Positions 30,876 through 39,500 of a stretch of DNA of 40,273 nucleotides are shown one piece after another. Positions within the stretch are counted from its first letter, which is position 1, and each line of letters begins with the position of its first letter. Both the position numbers and the translations under genes were made by a program. Source of the DNA: Pseudomonas sp. ANT_H4 (GTDB lineage: Bacteria; Pseudomonadota; Gammaproteobacteria; Pseudomonadales; Pseudomonadaceae); assembly GCF_008369295.1 (NCBI RefSeq), contig NZ_VOBG01000038.1:1-40273 (forward strand), in the 5' to 3' direction. The notes below the pieces were generated by a model. The model was not told the origin of the DNA and did no database searches. It worked only from the letters and a program-made list of their open reading frames with translations.

Positions 30876-32477
30876 TTGCTGCCTGAAACCCTGCAAACGA
30901 GTGTCGCGCAAGCGATACCTGCCCGTTCGCCAAAACGCTCCCGTGACCCGTTCAAAAGCCGCGGTGGCGCGTGGGTGACCGGTTTATCGGTGTTGGTTTC
31001 GCTGCTGGCGCTGCTGCCAATTGCCTTTGTCATCGGCGAGTCCTGGCAAATCGGCTGGGCACAGATCGAAGCGCTGGTATTTCGGCCGCGAGTGTTCGAG
31101 TTGTTGATCAACACCGTGCTGCTGGTGGTGATCACCTTGCCCTTGTGCGTGGTGTTGGGCATTGCCCTAGCCTGGCTCACCGAACGGACCGACCTGCCGG
31201 GGCGGCGCGCCTGGTCATTGCTGGCCGTTGCACCGCTGGCGGTGCCGGCCTTCGTTCACAGCTACGCATGGGTCAGCCTGGTGCCATCGATTCACGGTTT
31301 GCCGGCTGGCGTGCTGGTGTCGGTGATCGCCTATTTCCCTTTTCTCTACTTGCCGGTGGCCGCGACATTGCGCCGGCTTGATCCTGCCATCGAAGACGTG
31401 GCCGAATCCCTCGGGCTCAAGCCCTGGGCGGTATTTTTCCGGGTGATACTGCCACAACTGCGCATGGCCATCTGCGGCGGCGCGCTACTGGTGGGCCTGC
31501 ACCTACTGGCCGAATACGGCCTGTACGCAATGATCCGCTTTGACACCTTCACCACGGCGATCTTCGATCAGTTCAAATCCACCTTCAATGGCCCGGCGGC
31601 GAACATGCTGGCGGCAGTGCTGGCGCTGTGTTGCCTGGCGATGCTCACCGCCGAATCGGCAGCCCGAGGCAATGCCCGTTATGCTCGCGTAGGCTCGGGT
31701 AGTGCCCGGGAGCAGCGTGTCGTGCGGCTGAATGCGGGAACCACCGCCCTCGCCCTGAGCCTGCAGATCGTCACCTGCCTGGTGGCCTTGGGCGTGCCGC
31801 TGATCACCTTGGGCAAATGGCTGATTGCCGGTGGCCGTGAGGTCTGGCAACCGGGGGATTTGCTGCCCGCGCTGGAGCAAACCCTGCTGCTGGGGATTGC
31901 TGGCGCGGTACTGACCACCTGCGCGGCGGTGCCGATTGCCTGGCTGTCGATTCGTGCACCAGGTCGCTTGCAACGGGTGCTGGAAAGCTGCAACTACATC
32001 ACCAGTTCGCTGCCCGGCATCGTCGTGGCCCTGGCCTTGGTGACCATGACCATCCACTTCGCCCGGCCGATCTACCAGACCACGATCACCGTGCTGCTCG
32101 CCTACCTGCTGATGTTCTTGCCCCGGGCGCTGGTGAGTTTGCGCGCTGGCATCGCCCAGGCACCGGTGGAACTGGAAAACATCGCCCGCAGCCTCGGCCG
32201 TTCTCCCGGCCGGGCCCTGTGGCTGATCACCATGCGTCTAGCCGCGCCGGCTGCGGCCGCAGGTAGCGCTTTGGTGTTCCTGGCAATCACCAATGAGCTG
32301 ACCGCCACCCTGCTGTTGGCCCCCAACGGCACCCGCACCCTGGCTACCGGCTTCTGGGCCATGACCAGCGAAATTGACTACGCGGCAGCAGCCCCTTATG
32401 CGCTACTGATGATCCTGCTGTCGCTGCCGCTGACCGGCCTTCTTTATCACCAATCCAAACGTACGGCTGGCCGATGA
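30876..32477 (+). CDS. fbpB: Iron(III) ABC transporter, fused permease
   Basis: A 533-residue inner-membrane permease with about 12 helices in two homologous halves, each with an EAA-like loop (EDVAESLGLKPWAVFFRVIL and ENIARSLGRSPGRALWLITM), the layout of FbpB/SfuB. It lies directly after the binding protein and overlaps the ATPase gene by 4 bases. The start is uncertain: TTG 30876-30878 opens the frame right after the upstream stop but has no clear ribosome site, so translational coupling is likely. The first 30 residues are basic and cytoplasmic. Confidence 0.9.
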   Translation: MLPETLQTSVAQAIPARSPKRSRDPFKSRGGAWVTGLSVLVSLLALLPIAFVIGESWQIGWAQIEALVFRPRVFELLINTVLLVVITLPLCVVLGIALAWLTERTDLPGRRAWSLLAVAPLAVPAFVHSYAWVSLVPSIHGLPAGVLVSVIAYFPFLYLPVAATLRRLDPAIEDVAESLGLKPWAVFFRVILPQLRMAICGGALLVGLHLLAEYGLYAMIRFDTFTTAIFDQFKSTFNGPAANMLAAVLALCCLAMLTAESAARGNARYARVGSGSAREQRVVRLNAGTTALALSLQIVTCLVALGVPLITLGKWLIAGGREVWQPGDLLPALEQTLLLGIAGAVLTTCAAVPIAWLSIRAPGRLQRVLESCNYITSSLPGIVVALALVTMTIHFARPIYQTTITVLLAYLLMFLPRALVSLRAGIAQAPVELENIARSLGRSPGRALWLITMRLAAPAAAAGSALVFLAITNELTATLLLAPNGTRTLATGFWAMTSEIDYAAAAPYALLMILLSLPLTGLLYHQSKRTAGR

Positions 32478-33520
32478 ACTCCCTCGAACTCACCTCGATC
32501 TGCAAATCCTTTGGCACTCAACGCGCCTTGGAAAACATCAACCTGTCGGTACCCACCGGCAGTCGAACAGTCATCGTCGGGCCTTCAGGTTCGGGTAAAA
32601 CCACTTTGTTGCGGATGATTGCCGGGTTCGAATTCCCCGACTCCGGCAGCCTCACGCTCAACGGCCAACGGCTGGTGGATGACAGTCATGCAGTACCGGC
32701 CCATCAGCGGAAGATCGGTTACGTCCCACAAGACGGCGCCTTGTTCCCCCACATGACAGTGGCCGCCAACATCGGCTTCGGCCTAACCGTCAAGGGCGAT
32801 GCCAGGCAGCAGCGCATCGCGGAACTGATGGACCGCGTGGCCCTCGATGCCCACATGGCCAAGCGTTGGCCCCATGAACTGTCCGGTGGGCAGCAACAGC
32901 GTGTGGCGCTGGCCCGGGCGCTGGCGCAACAGCCAAGGCTGATGCTGCTGGATGAGCCGTTTTCAGCGCTGGACACCGGCTTGCGCGTGTCGATGCGCAA
33001 AATGGTCGCACGGCTGCTGGAGGACGCAGGCGTCACCACCATTCTGGTGACCCATGACCAGAGCGAAGCCCTGTCTTTCGCCAATCAGTTGGCCGTGATG
33101 CGCCAAGGGCGCCTGGTGCAATCCGGCCACCCCATGGATCTGTATCAGTTTCCCAACGACGAGCAGACCGCCCTGTTCCTCGGCGATGCCGTAGTCATGC
33201 CCGCGAGGATCGAAGCCGGCTGGGCCCATTGCGATTTGGGGCGTATCGCGGTCAACAGCAAGGTGAACCGCGACACGGCGCAGATCATGCTGCGGCCCGA
33301 GCAGTTGCAAGTCAGCACGACAGCTGATTCGGGGTGTCGCGGGGTGGTGACCGATCGGGATTTCGGCGGCAACACCTGCACCCTGACCGTGGAGTTGCAA
33401 CCCAGCAAGCTCGGGCCCGGCCGAGCAATATTGGTGCGCAGTTCCGGCCTGCAGGCTCCACGGGCCGGTAGCGTGGTTTGTCTCACTACTATGGGAACAG
33501 CCCATGTACTGATTGAGTGA
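32474..33520 (+). CDS. fbpC: Iron(III) ABC transporter, ATPase
   Basis: A 348-residue ATPase with Walker A GPSGSGKTTLLRMIAGFEFP, Q-loop YVPQDGALFPHMTV, signature LSGGQQQRVALARAL, Walker B LMLLDEPFSALD and the H-loop VTHDQSEALSF. The C-terminal 110 residues form a TOBE-like domain (IMLRPEQLQV ... GGNTCTLTVEL). It powers import through the fused permease; length and TOBE region match FbpC. Last gene of the iron operon. Confidence 0.93.
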   Translation: MNSLELTSICKSFGTQRALENINLSVPTGSRTVIVGPSGSGKTTLLRMIAGFEFPDSGSLTLNGQRLVDDSHAVPAHQRKIGYVPQDGALFPHMTVAANIGFGLTVKGDARQQRIAELMDRVALDAHMAKRWPHELSGGQQQRVALARALAQQPRLMLLDEPFSALDTGLRVSMRKMVARLLEDAGVTTILVTHDQSEALSFANQLAVMRQGRLVQSGHPMDLYQFPNDEQTALFLGDAVVMPARIEAGWAHCDLGRIAVNSKVNRDTAQIMLRPEQLQVSTTADSGCRGVVTDRDFGGNTCTLTVELQPSKLGPGRAILVRSSGLQAPRAGSVVCLTTMGTAHVLIE

Positions 33521-33669
33521 TCGCTCCAGTCACCGCAAGATTTATGATCATTGGCGGATTCAAGCGCCTGGAATGGATCAATGATGATCATCCCTCAGCC
33601 CCAGCTAAGTTTCGTGCCTTACCTTCTCCCCTGCGCCAACGATAGCGCGGTTAAGGAAAGGTAACCCAG

Positions 33670-34434
33670 ATGAATGCCACAGCAGCCCGCTGGCTGAACA
33701 AAGTTCCCGAGGTGACGCTGTCATTCTGGGTGATCAAGATCCTGTCCACGACCGTGGGCGAAACCGGCGCAGACTATCTTGCCGTCGATGCAGGTTTCGG
33801 CGCGGGCTGGACCAGCATCGGCATGGCCGCCTTGCTCGCGGTCGCGCTGTTCTGCCAGATGCGTACCAAAGCCTACACTCCCTGGATCTACTGGCTGACC
33901 GTGGTGCTGGTGAGCGTCGTCGGCACCCAGATCACCGATATCCTCACCGATAAGCTGGACGTCAGCCTGTACACCAGCACGGCAATTTTCTCGGTGCTGC
34001 TGGCGAGCAACTTCCTGATCTGGTACCGGATGGAGCACAGCCTGTCGATCCGCGACATTGTCACTCCTCGGCGAGAGTTGTTCTATTGGGCGACGGTGCT
34101 CTGCACCTTTGCCCTTGGTACGGCTGCCGGCGACCTGGCGACTGAAGCACTGGGCTTAGGCTTTACGCTGGGTGCCGTGATCTTCGCCGTAATGATCGCC
34201 GTCACCCTGCTGGCCTGGCGCCTGGGTGCCAATGTGGTGCTGACCTTCTGGATCGCCTACATCCTGACCCGGCCATTCGGTGCCTCCCTCGGTGACTTGC
34301 TGACCCAGGCCAAGACCTATGGTGGCTTGGGCATGGGTTCCAGTTGGACCAGCGCCCTCTTCCTCTGCGTCATTGTTCTGTTGGTTGCCGTCGCGCAAAT
34401 CAGCGTCGGTAATCGCAAAACCATCACCCAATAA
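33670..34434 (+). CDS. COG4705-type membrane protein
   Basis: A 254-residue protein with about seven to eight membrane helices. It shows a repeated signature: KVPEVTLSFWVIKILSTTVG at the start and a related NVVLTFWIAYILTRPFGASL near the end, the hallmark of COG4705 proteins. The transported ion or substrate is not known to me. AAGGAAAGG lies just upstream of the ATG. It is followed by a small lipoprotein and a two-component pair in the same direction. Confidence 0.85.
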   Translation: MNATAARWLNKVPEVTLSFWVIKILSTTVGETGADYLAVDAGFGAGWTSIGMAALLAVALFCQMRTKAYTPWIYWLTVVLVSVVGTQITDILTDKLDVSLYTSTAIFSVLLASNFLIWYRMEHSLSIRDIVTPRRELFYWATVLCTFALGTAAGDLATEALGLGFTLGAVIFAVMIAVTLLAWRLGANVVLTFWIAYILTRPFGASLGDLLTQAKTYGGLGMGSSWTSALFLCVIVLLVAVAQISVGNRKTITQ

Positions 34435-34463
34435 ACCTTCAAAAGCCAATCAAGGAAATCAAC

Positions 34464-34895
34464 ATGCGCCACGTTCAAAATCTTATTCGTCACGTCGCCA
34501 TCGTCTCGTCGATCTTTTTGCTGAGCATTGCCGCCGGCTGCTCGAAACCCGCCGATAAACCCAAAGAAAATGTCACGTTGAGCTCGGCGAGCAGCCAGAG
34601 TCAAGCGGACTCGAAACTGGGTGACCTATCCGAGTTCCGTACCATAGCCGCTGACGTTGCCGCCCTCGTCGCCAAAAACGACCTGCCCGGTGCGAAAACC
34701 CGGATCAAGGATCTGGAGACAACCTGGGACTCCGCCGAGGCCGGCATCAAGCCTCGGGCCGCCAGCGACTGGCATGTCTTGGACAAGGCCATTGACCGGG
34801 CACTCTCTGCGTTGCGTATCGACAGCCCGAACCTGGGTGACTGCAAGGCCGCGATGGATGATTTGCTGAAGGCCTTTGACTCGATGAAGGGCTGA
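34464..34895 (+). CDS. Small lipoprotein linked to a two-component system
   Basis: A 143-residue protein with a long signal and lipobox IAAGC (Cys26), so a periplasmic lipoprotein. The mature region is helical: EFRTIAADVAALVAKNDLPG, KTRIKDLETTWDSAEAGIKP, and a C-terminal DKAIDRALSALRIDSP. Similar small proteins with 'A-K-D-ARIKDLE--WD-AE' helices are found beside COG4705 and QseC-type genes. A sensor-accessory role is possible but inferred. It lies 29 bases after the membrane gene. Confidence 0.75.
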   Translation: MRHVQNLIRHVAIVSSIFLLSIAAGCSKPADKPKENVTLSSASSQSQADSKLGDLSEFRTIAADVAALVAKNDLPGAKTRIKDLETTWDSAEAGIKPRAASDWHVLDKAIDRALSALRIDSPNLGDCKAAMDDLLKAFDSMKG

Positions 34896-34988
34896 CACGG
34901 GATTGGGCTGCGGACAAATGCCTGCACAGGTGCTTCAATACAGGCGCAACGGTCATCCCCATCGCGCCTTATTTTTCCGGAGAGGGAC

Positions 34989-35654
34989 ATGCGGATACTG
35001 CTGGTCGAAGACGATCCGATGATTGGCGATGCGATCCAGCGCGCGCTCAGCGATGCGAGTTACGCCGCCGACTGGGTCAAGAATGGCCTCACGGGCCTGG
35101 CCGCACTGGACACGCAGCACTACGACCTGGTGCTGTTGGACCTGGGCCTGCCCGGTAAGGATGGCCTGGAAATACTGACCAGCATTCGCGCCGGCGGCAA
35201 CCCTGTTCCCTTGCTCATCATTACCGCCCGCGACAGCCTCGATGATCGGTTGCGCGGCCTCGACGGCGGCGCTGACGACTACCTGCTCAAACCCTTCGAC
35301 ATGGCTGAATTGCTCGCGCGTATGCGTGCGGTGCTGCGGCGCAAAGGCGGCAGCGCCCTGCCCTTACTCGGCAACGGCGTGGTGTCGCTGGACCTGCTTT
35401 CCAAGGAGGCCAGCACCGAGGAACACAGCGGCATCGCGCTTTCCAGCCGCGAATTTGCGCTGCTGCAAGCACTGTTGATCCGCCCAGGTGCGATTCTCTC
35501 GCGCAGCGAGCTCGAAGATCGCCTCTATGGCTGGGGCAACGAGGTAGAAAGCAACGCCATCGAGTTCTTGATTCACGCCTTGCGGCGCAAGTTGGGAAGT
35601 CACGTCATCAAGAACGTCAGGGGCATGGGATGGATGGTTTCAAAAAACGTTTGA
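34989..35654 (+). CDS. OmpR-family response regulator
   Basis: A 221-residue regulator. The receiver domain has the acidic pair EDD (7-9), phospho-acceptor D51 in VLLDLGLPGKDG, and the lysine of YLLKPFDMAEL. The C-terminal winged helix (SSREFALLQALLIRPGAILS ... IEFLIHALRRKLG) binds DNA. Sequence style (GLPGKDGLEIL, GADDYLLKPF) is closest to QseB/PmrA. It overlaps the sensor kinase by 25 bases. It probably controls the two upstream genes. Confidence 0.93.
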   Translation: MRILLVEDDPMIGDAIQRALSDASYAADWVKNGLTGLAALDTQHYDLVLLDLGLPGKDGLEILTSIRAGGNPVPLLIITARDSLDDRLRGLDGGADDYLLKPFDMAELLARMRAVLRRKGGSALPLLGNGVVSLDLLSKEASTEEHSGIALSSREFALLQALLIRPGAILSRSELEDRLYGWGNEVESNAIEFLIHALRRKLGSHVIKNVRGMGWMVSKNV

Positions 35655-36985
35655 GTGAGTCAGTGCAACTGCGACTTTCCGTGGTGCTGTCGCTGGCGAT
35701 TCTGCTGGTCGCAATCGTTGCCAGCATTTTTGCATTCGTTTCAGCCTTTGAAGAAGCCCACGAACAGCAAGACGATACCTTGCGCCAAGTGGCCATGCTG
35801 TTTGATCGTCAGCATATGACCCTGCAATACCCGCAGGGCAAAGCAATAGAGGGCGATGATGAAGAATCCCGAGTCATCATTCAGTACCTGGACGACGGTA
35901 AACACGCCTCCGGAAACACCGATGAGGTCATGCCATTGCCATTTCCCACGACCTTGGCCGATGGTCTGTCCACGGTTGAGGTCGCTGGCGAAGCTTTTCG
36001 CGTACTGGTCAGAACGACCGCTCACGGCGAACGCATTGCTGTTGCCCAGGAGTCAGGTGCCCGCGACAAGGACGCCCGGGAAAGCGCCTGGCGCAGCTTG
36101 CTGCCCTTCCTGATTTTGTTCCCGGTCCTGTTGTTGGTGGTCAGCGACCTGGTGCGCAAGCTGTTTCGTCCAATTGCAATGCTCGCCACGGAAATCGACC
36201 AACGTGCCGAGCAGGAACTGCATCCGGTTGATGAGCAGCATCTGCCCACTGAAGTCCGCCCGTTCGTCGTGGCCATCAATCGCTTGCTGGCGCGCGTCGC
36301 ACAGTCCATGGACAGCCAGCGTCGGTTTGTCGCTGATGCCGCCCATGAACTTCGCTCGCCCATGACAGCACTGTCCCTGCAAGCCGAAGGACTGGCGGCC
36401 ACAGACATGTCGGAGGTGACCAGGGAGCGATTATTGCCACTGTCGCGGGGCATCGAGCGCGGCAGAAAACTGATCGATCAGTTGCTTACCTTGGCTGCCG
36501 CACAATCGGCATCGGTCCGGGTACAAACAGCGGTTTCAGTGCATGGAGTTTATCGACAGGTGTTGGAAGATCTATTGCCGCTGGCCGAGCGCAAACAGAT
36601 CGATATCGGTGTCGAAAGCGCCGAAGACGTGCAGGTTACTTTCAACGAAATGGATCTGTTCACCTTGGTCAAAAATCTGGTTGATAACGCTATTCGCTAT
36701 ACCCCTCAGGGCGGGCGAATTGACCTGTCGGTTGAGCGGTCGCCAGGCACCGTCCAGCTGCAAGTCAAGGATTCAGGCCCTGGAATCGCAATAGAGGAAC
36801 AAGAACGGGTATTTGATCCGTTCTATCGCAGCCTGGGAACCGACGAAGCCGGTTCCGGGCTTGGGCTGTCAATCGTCAAGGCAATCACCGATCGAACTGC
36901 GGCACGCATGCAGTTGACGTTTACAGATCCGGTGCAGAAACGCGGCTTGTGCGTCACAGTCTCACTAAAAGCAGATCGAGCATGA
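35630..36985 (+). CDS. Sensor histidine kinase (QseC-like)
   Basis: A 451-residue kinase with two membrane helices (about 16-38 and 158-177) around a periplasmic domain of about 120 residues. The H-box FVADAAHELRSPMTAL has the phospho-accepting histidine near residue 239. The ATPase domain has the N box (LVKNLVDNAIRYTPQGG), the G1 box (VKDSGPGIA) and the G2 box (GSGLGLSIVKAI). The periplasmic part begins with a long helix (EEAHEQQDDTLRQVAMLFDR) as in QseC-type sensors. The signal it senses is unknown. Confidence 0.93.
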   Translation: MDGFKKRLSESVQLRLSVVLSLAILLVAIVASIFAFVSAFEEAHEQQDDTLRQVAMLFDRQHMTLQYPQGKAIEGDDEESRVIIQYLDDGKHASGNTDEVMPLPFPTTLADGLSTVEVAGEAFRVLVRTTAHGERIAVAQESGARDKDARESAWRSLLPFLILFPVLLLVVSDLVRKLFRPIAMLATEIDQRAEQELHPVDEQHLPTEVRPFVVAINRLLARVAQSMDSQRRFVADAAHELRSPMTALSLQAEGLAATDMSEVTRERLLPLSRGIERGRKLIDQLLTLAAAQSASVRVQTAVSVHGVYRQVLEDLLPLAERKQIDIGVESAEDVQVTFNEMDLFTLVKNLVDNAIRYTPQGGRIDLSVERSPGTVQLQVKDSGPGIAIEEQERVFDPFYRSLGTDEAGSGLGLSIVKAITDRTAARMQLTFTDPVQKRGLCVTVSLKADRA

Positions 36986-37162
36986 GGCCCTTTAAGTAAC
37001 AATCAGCACTTCTTTTGACCTTACCAACTTCACATCTAGATGTGGCAGCTCCAGTCTTACCACTTCAAAAGTCACCACAGCTATAAACTCACTCTTCAAG
37101 TTCAGCTCCGGAAATAATTAGTGGGTCTGAAACCAGTCTCTACACTGACCGAACACAATCAC
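36986..37162. other. Intergenic region without recognised features
   Basis: AT-richer sequence between the sensor kinase and the minus-strand small genes. There is no clear terminator for the kinase gene and no recognised gene. Confidence 0.5.
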
Positions 37163-37281
37163 CTATAGTCGTAGTGAAATATCCAAACGCCGCTGGTAAT
37201 CTCCCAGCCACGTTCGCCAGCCATTAAGGGATGGGGGCAAAATAGAAGCCCTGGAGTCGCGAACCTCCGAGGCTTTACGTT

Positions 37282-37398
37282 TCAGGCCCATAGCTTTTTT
37301 ATGAGTAGGGCTATGAGTAGCGCCCAGCAAATCATCAGAAAAACTGTAATCACAGTCCATTGCAGCCCCATCACCCAAGTCCAATTTGATTTAGTCAC
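37282..37398 (-). CDS. Possible 38-residue single-helix membrane protein
   Basis: GTG 37396-37398 follows an AGGTGA ribosome site at 5-base distance and opens a 38-codon frame: TKSNWTWVMGLQWTVITV, then the hydrophobic FLMICWALLIALLI and a KKLWA end, a clear transmembrane helix with a basic cytoplasmic tail. A 42-codon frame (37163-37291, starting MGLKRKASEVRDSR) overlaps its end in another phase, so a frameshifted longer protein is an alternative. No family recognised. Confidence 0.35.
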   Translation of the reverse strand: MTKSNWTWVMGLQWTVITVFLMICWALLIALLIKKLWA

Positions 37399-37493
37399 TT
37401 TTATCACCTAAAAAGAGATAAATCTGTAGAGGTTTTTCTGCATTCACTATTTAAAGGTAATGGCCCTCACATACGCTTGGGCATCCCGGCAGA

Positions 37494-37697
37494 CTACCTG
37501 TTCATAACTGCCAGTTCGCCTCTCACAGCGACTGTCCCTTTCCTTGGGTTCGCGGTGCTGTAGCAAATATCCATCGTGTCCAGGCGAAATCCTTCGAACA
37601 CCCGCCGGATATCTAGGTGATCGTTGATGCTGACCATCACCGTGCCCTGGCAGCTCACGCAAAAGTCACCACTAAGCTGACACGTCGAGATACTCAG
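37494..37697 (-). CDS. Small cysteine-containing protein with a CTG start
   Basis: An open minus-strand frame of 67 residues reads LSISTCQLSGDFCVSCQGTV, then VSINDHLDIRRVFEGFRLDT and GTVAVRGELAVMNR. It has the alternating polar pattern of a real small beta protein, with three clustered cysteines. There is no ATG, GTG or TTG at the N-terminus: the only candidate is CTG 37695-37697, which overlaps the previous gene's TGA as CTGA, exactly where an ATGA overlap would be expected. Either a CTG start or a start-codon mutation is implied. Function unknown. Confidence 0.5.
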   Translation of the reverse strand: MSISTCQLSGDFCVSCQGTVMVSINDHLDIRRVFEGFRLDTMDICYSTANPRKGTVAVRGELAVMNR

Positions 37698-38095
37698 GGA
37701 TTCTCAATATCTTTAGCCAGCACTTTACCCCGCACCGCACACAGTTGTGCCAGGCGCCTACGCCAATCTCCAGCATGATTTATCTGGCACTCTTCTTCTG
37801 AGTCGAAGCGCACGCAGCGTTCTAATTGGCTCACTTCAACATCCGCTTCGCTCAACGCCATGGCGGTCAACTCACGCATTCGCGCGTCCCGTCCAGCTGA
37901 AAGTGCCTGCTCCTTGTTTGTCCGGGTATCAAATACCCAGATCACTCGCAGACTTTGTGAAAACGCTTGGTAGTCAACCTTATGAGTCAGCCAATCAAAT
38001 CCACTGATTTCAGCTTTAGCTATTTCGCAGGCTTCTGTAAGAGTCGCAATCAGACGGCGCTCGATGCGAGCGTGGTCGCGCTTGTTTAATGGCAT
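37694..38095 (-). CDS. Conserved hypothetical protein
   Basis: A 133-residue soluble protein: KRDHARIERRLIATLTEACE, then KAEISGFDWLTHKVDYQAFS, LRVIWVFDTRTNKEQAL, and CVRFDSEEECQINHAGDWRR near the end. Similar proteins are widespread in proteobacteria and sometimes carry an unsupported 'Fis family regulator' label; no DNA-binding motif is evident here. GGAG lies 6 bases before the ATG. It overlaps the CTG-start gene by 4 bases, so the two look coupled. Confidence 0.75.
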   Translation of the reverse strand: MPLNKRDHARIERRLIATLTEACEIAKAEISGFDWLTHKVDYQAFSQSLRVIWVFDTRTNKEQALSAGRDARMRELTAMALSEADVEVSQLERCVRFDSEEECQINHAGDWRRRLAQLCAVRGKVLAKDIENP

Positions 38096-38229
38096 GGCAG
38101 GCTCCGGAGGAAAATACAGAGTGGAACAAGCACTGACTTGCCTGCACGTCTACGGATGCGTTTTGAGCCAAGGTCAGGGAGATTGATCAAAGAGCCAACG
38201 AAGGGGCCACTTGGCCTCCTCATGGAATA

Positions 38230-39150
38230 CTATGCTGGAGAGACGGCACGAAACTCAACGGTGAGGTGGCTCACTTCGTGGACAGGCTTTAAGCGTTCAC
38301 GAATGTTATCCGCATTCGTAGTGGACTTACCTAGAACACTTACAATTGCCGCATGGGCTTCTGGCCCGACCCGCCAGACGTGTAAGTCTGTAATGGTCGC
38401 ATCGCCAGGCTGTTCAACCAGTTCGCGAATTTCCTCCGCAACATGGTCGTCAGTTTGATCCAGTAGGACGCCAGCAGTCGCCTTCATCAAGCTCCACGCC
38501 CACCGTGCGATAACAATAGCGCCGACGATTCCCATCGCTGGATCCAGCCAGACCCAGCCGAGATATCGCCCGGCGAGCAGGGCTGCAATGGCAAGAACGG
38601 ACGTCAGGGCATCTGCGATCACATGAACGTATGCCGACCGGAGATTGTTATCGTTGCCATGACGATTTTGGTTATGACTGTGTTCGTGGTCATGGTTATG
38701 ACCGTGACCGAGCAACAGCGCGCTCACGATATTGACTATCAGGCCAACGATGGCAATGAGCGTGGCTGTACCGAATTGAACTTCTGTAGGCTGGAGCAGG
38801 CGAATCACCGACTCTACGCCGATTCCCAGGGCAACCAATCCGAGAATTAAGGCCGACGCAAAACCGCCCAAATCTCCAACCTTACCGGTACCAAAACTGT
38901 AACGGGCGCTGGACGCATTGCGCTTGGCATACGCGTAAGCCGCAGCGGCGATGCCCAAGGCGCCAGCGTGGGTCGCCATATGGAATCCATCGGCAAGTAG
39001 GGCCATGGAACCGGTGATGTAGCCGGCAGCAATTTCCCCGACCATCATGACGACGGTAAGCATTACCACCCAGAGGGTGCGTTTCGCATTTTCATCGTGT
39101 GCCGATCCGAGGAATACGTGTTCGTGTGTGTAACTGATGTCGCTGTTCAT
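38230..39150 (-). CDS. dmeF: Cation diffusion facilitator, DmeF-like (Co/Ni efflux)
   Basis: A 306-residue CDF transporter with six helices and a cytoplasmic C-terminal domain. Helix 2 contains ADGFHMATHAGAL, where the usual D-x3-D or H-x3-D pattern is H-x3-H, as in DmeF. Helix 5 has HVIADALTSVLA. A histidine-rich loop (HGHNHDHEHSHNQNRHG) lies between helices 4 and 5. The N-terminus also has histidines (YTHEHVFLG). It would export cobalt and perhaps nickel by proton exchange. It lies 19 bases after dmeR, whose metal ligands fit cobalt/nickel sensing. Confidence 0.9.
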   Translation of the reverse strand: MNSDISYTHEHVFLGSAHDENAKRTLWVVMLTVVMMVGEIAAGYITGSMALLADGFHMATHAGALGIAAAAYAYAKRNASSARYSFGTGKVGDLGGFASALILGLVALGIGVESVIRLLQPTEVQFGTATLIAIVGLIVNIVSALLLGHGHNHDHEHSHNQNRHGNDNNLRSAYVHVIADALTSVLAIAALLAGRYLGWVWLDPAMGIVGAIVIARWAWSLMKATAGVLLDQTDDHVAEEIRELVEQPGDATITDLHVWRVGPEAHAAIVSVLGKSTTNADNIRERLKPVHEVSHLTVEFRAVSPA

Positions 39151-39169
39151 TCAGTTCAAGCCCGCGTCG

Positions 39170-39445
39170 TCACTTGGAATAGCGCCGGATAGCTTCAAGA
39201 AGCTCTTCCACACCCTTGTTACGCTCCTCATCGCTGAGCGCTGGGTTAGCGACGTGCTCCCTAGCGTGATCTTCGATGATTTCGTCCATCAACCCATTAA
39301 TGGCTCCGCGTGTAGCGGCGACCAAATGCAGCGTTTTGGCACAGTCATGATCTGACTCCAAAGCCCTTTCGACTGCCTGGATTTGCCCAGCAATGCGCTT
39401 TACACGCTTAAGAAGATCGTCTTTGTTTGAAGCTGTGTGAGCCAT
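39170..39445 (-). CDS. dmeR: DmeR/RcnR-type cobalt-nickel responsive repressor
   Basis: A 91-residue CsoR/RcnR-family all-helical repressor. The RcnR metal ligands are all present at the same positions: His3, Cys35, His60 and His64. The conserved DNA-contact region is KDDLLKRVKRIAGQIQAVER. Metal binding releases the protein from DNA and allows expression of the exporter. The leader carries two C-tract boxes 30 bases apart, the first overlapping the ribosome site. Confidence 0.92.
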   Translation of the reverse strand: MAHTASNKDDLLKRVKRIAGQIQAVERALESDHDCAKTLHLVAATRGAINGLMDEIIEDHAREHVANPALSDEERNKGVEELLEAIRRYSK

Positions 39446-39448
39446 ACT

Positions 39449-39498
39449 ATACCCCCCCTACCTATGCAGAAGAATGTCATACCCCACCCAGCTATGCA
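39449..39498 (-). promoter_or_regulatory. Tandem DmeR operator
   Basis: Two copies of the pattern ATACCCC-N6-CTATGCA (read on the plus strand) start at 39449 and 39479, exactly 30 bases apart. RcnR-family operators are G/C-tracts of this type. The first copy ends 4 bases before the dmeR start codon and covers its GGGGGGG ribosome site. Confidence 0.65.
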
Positions 39499-39500
39499 AG

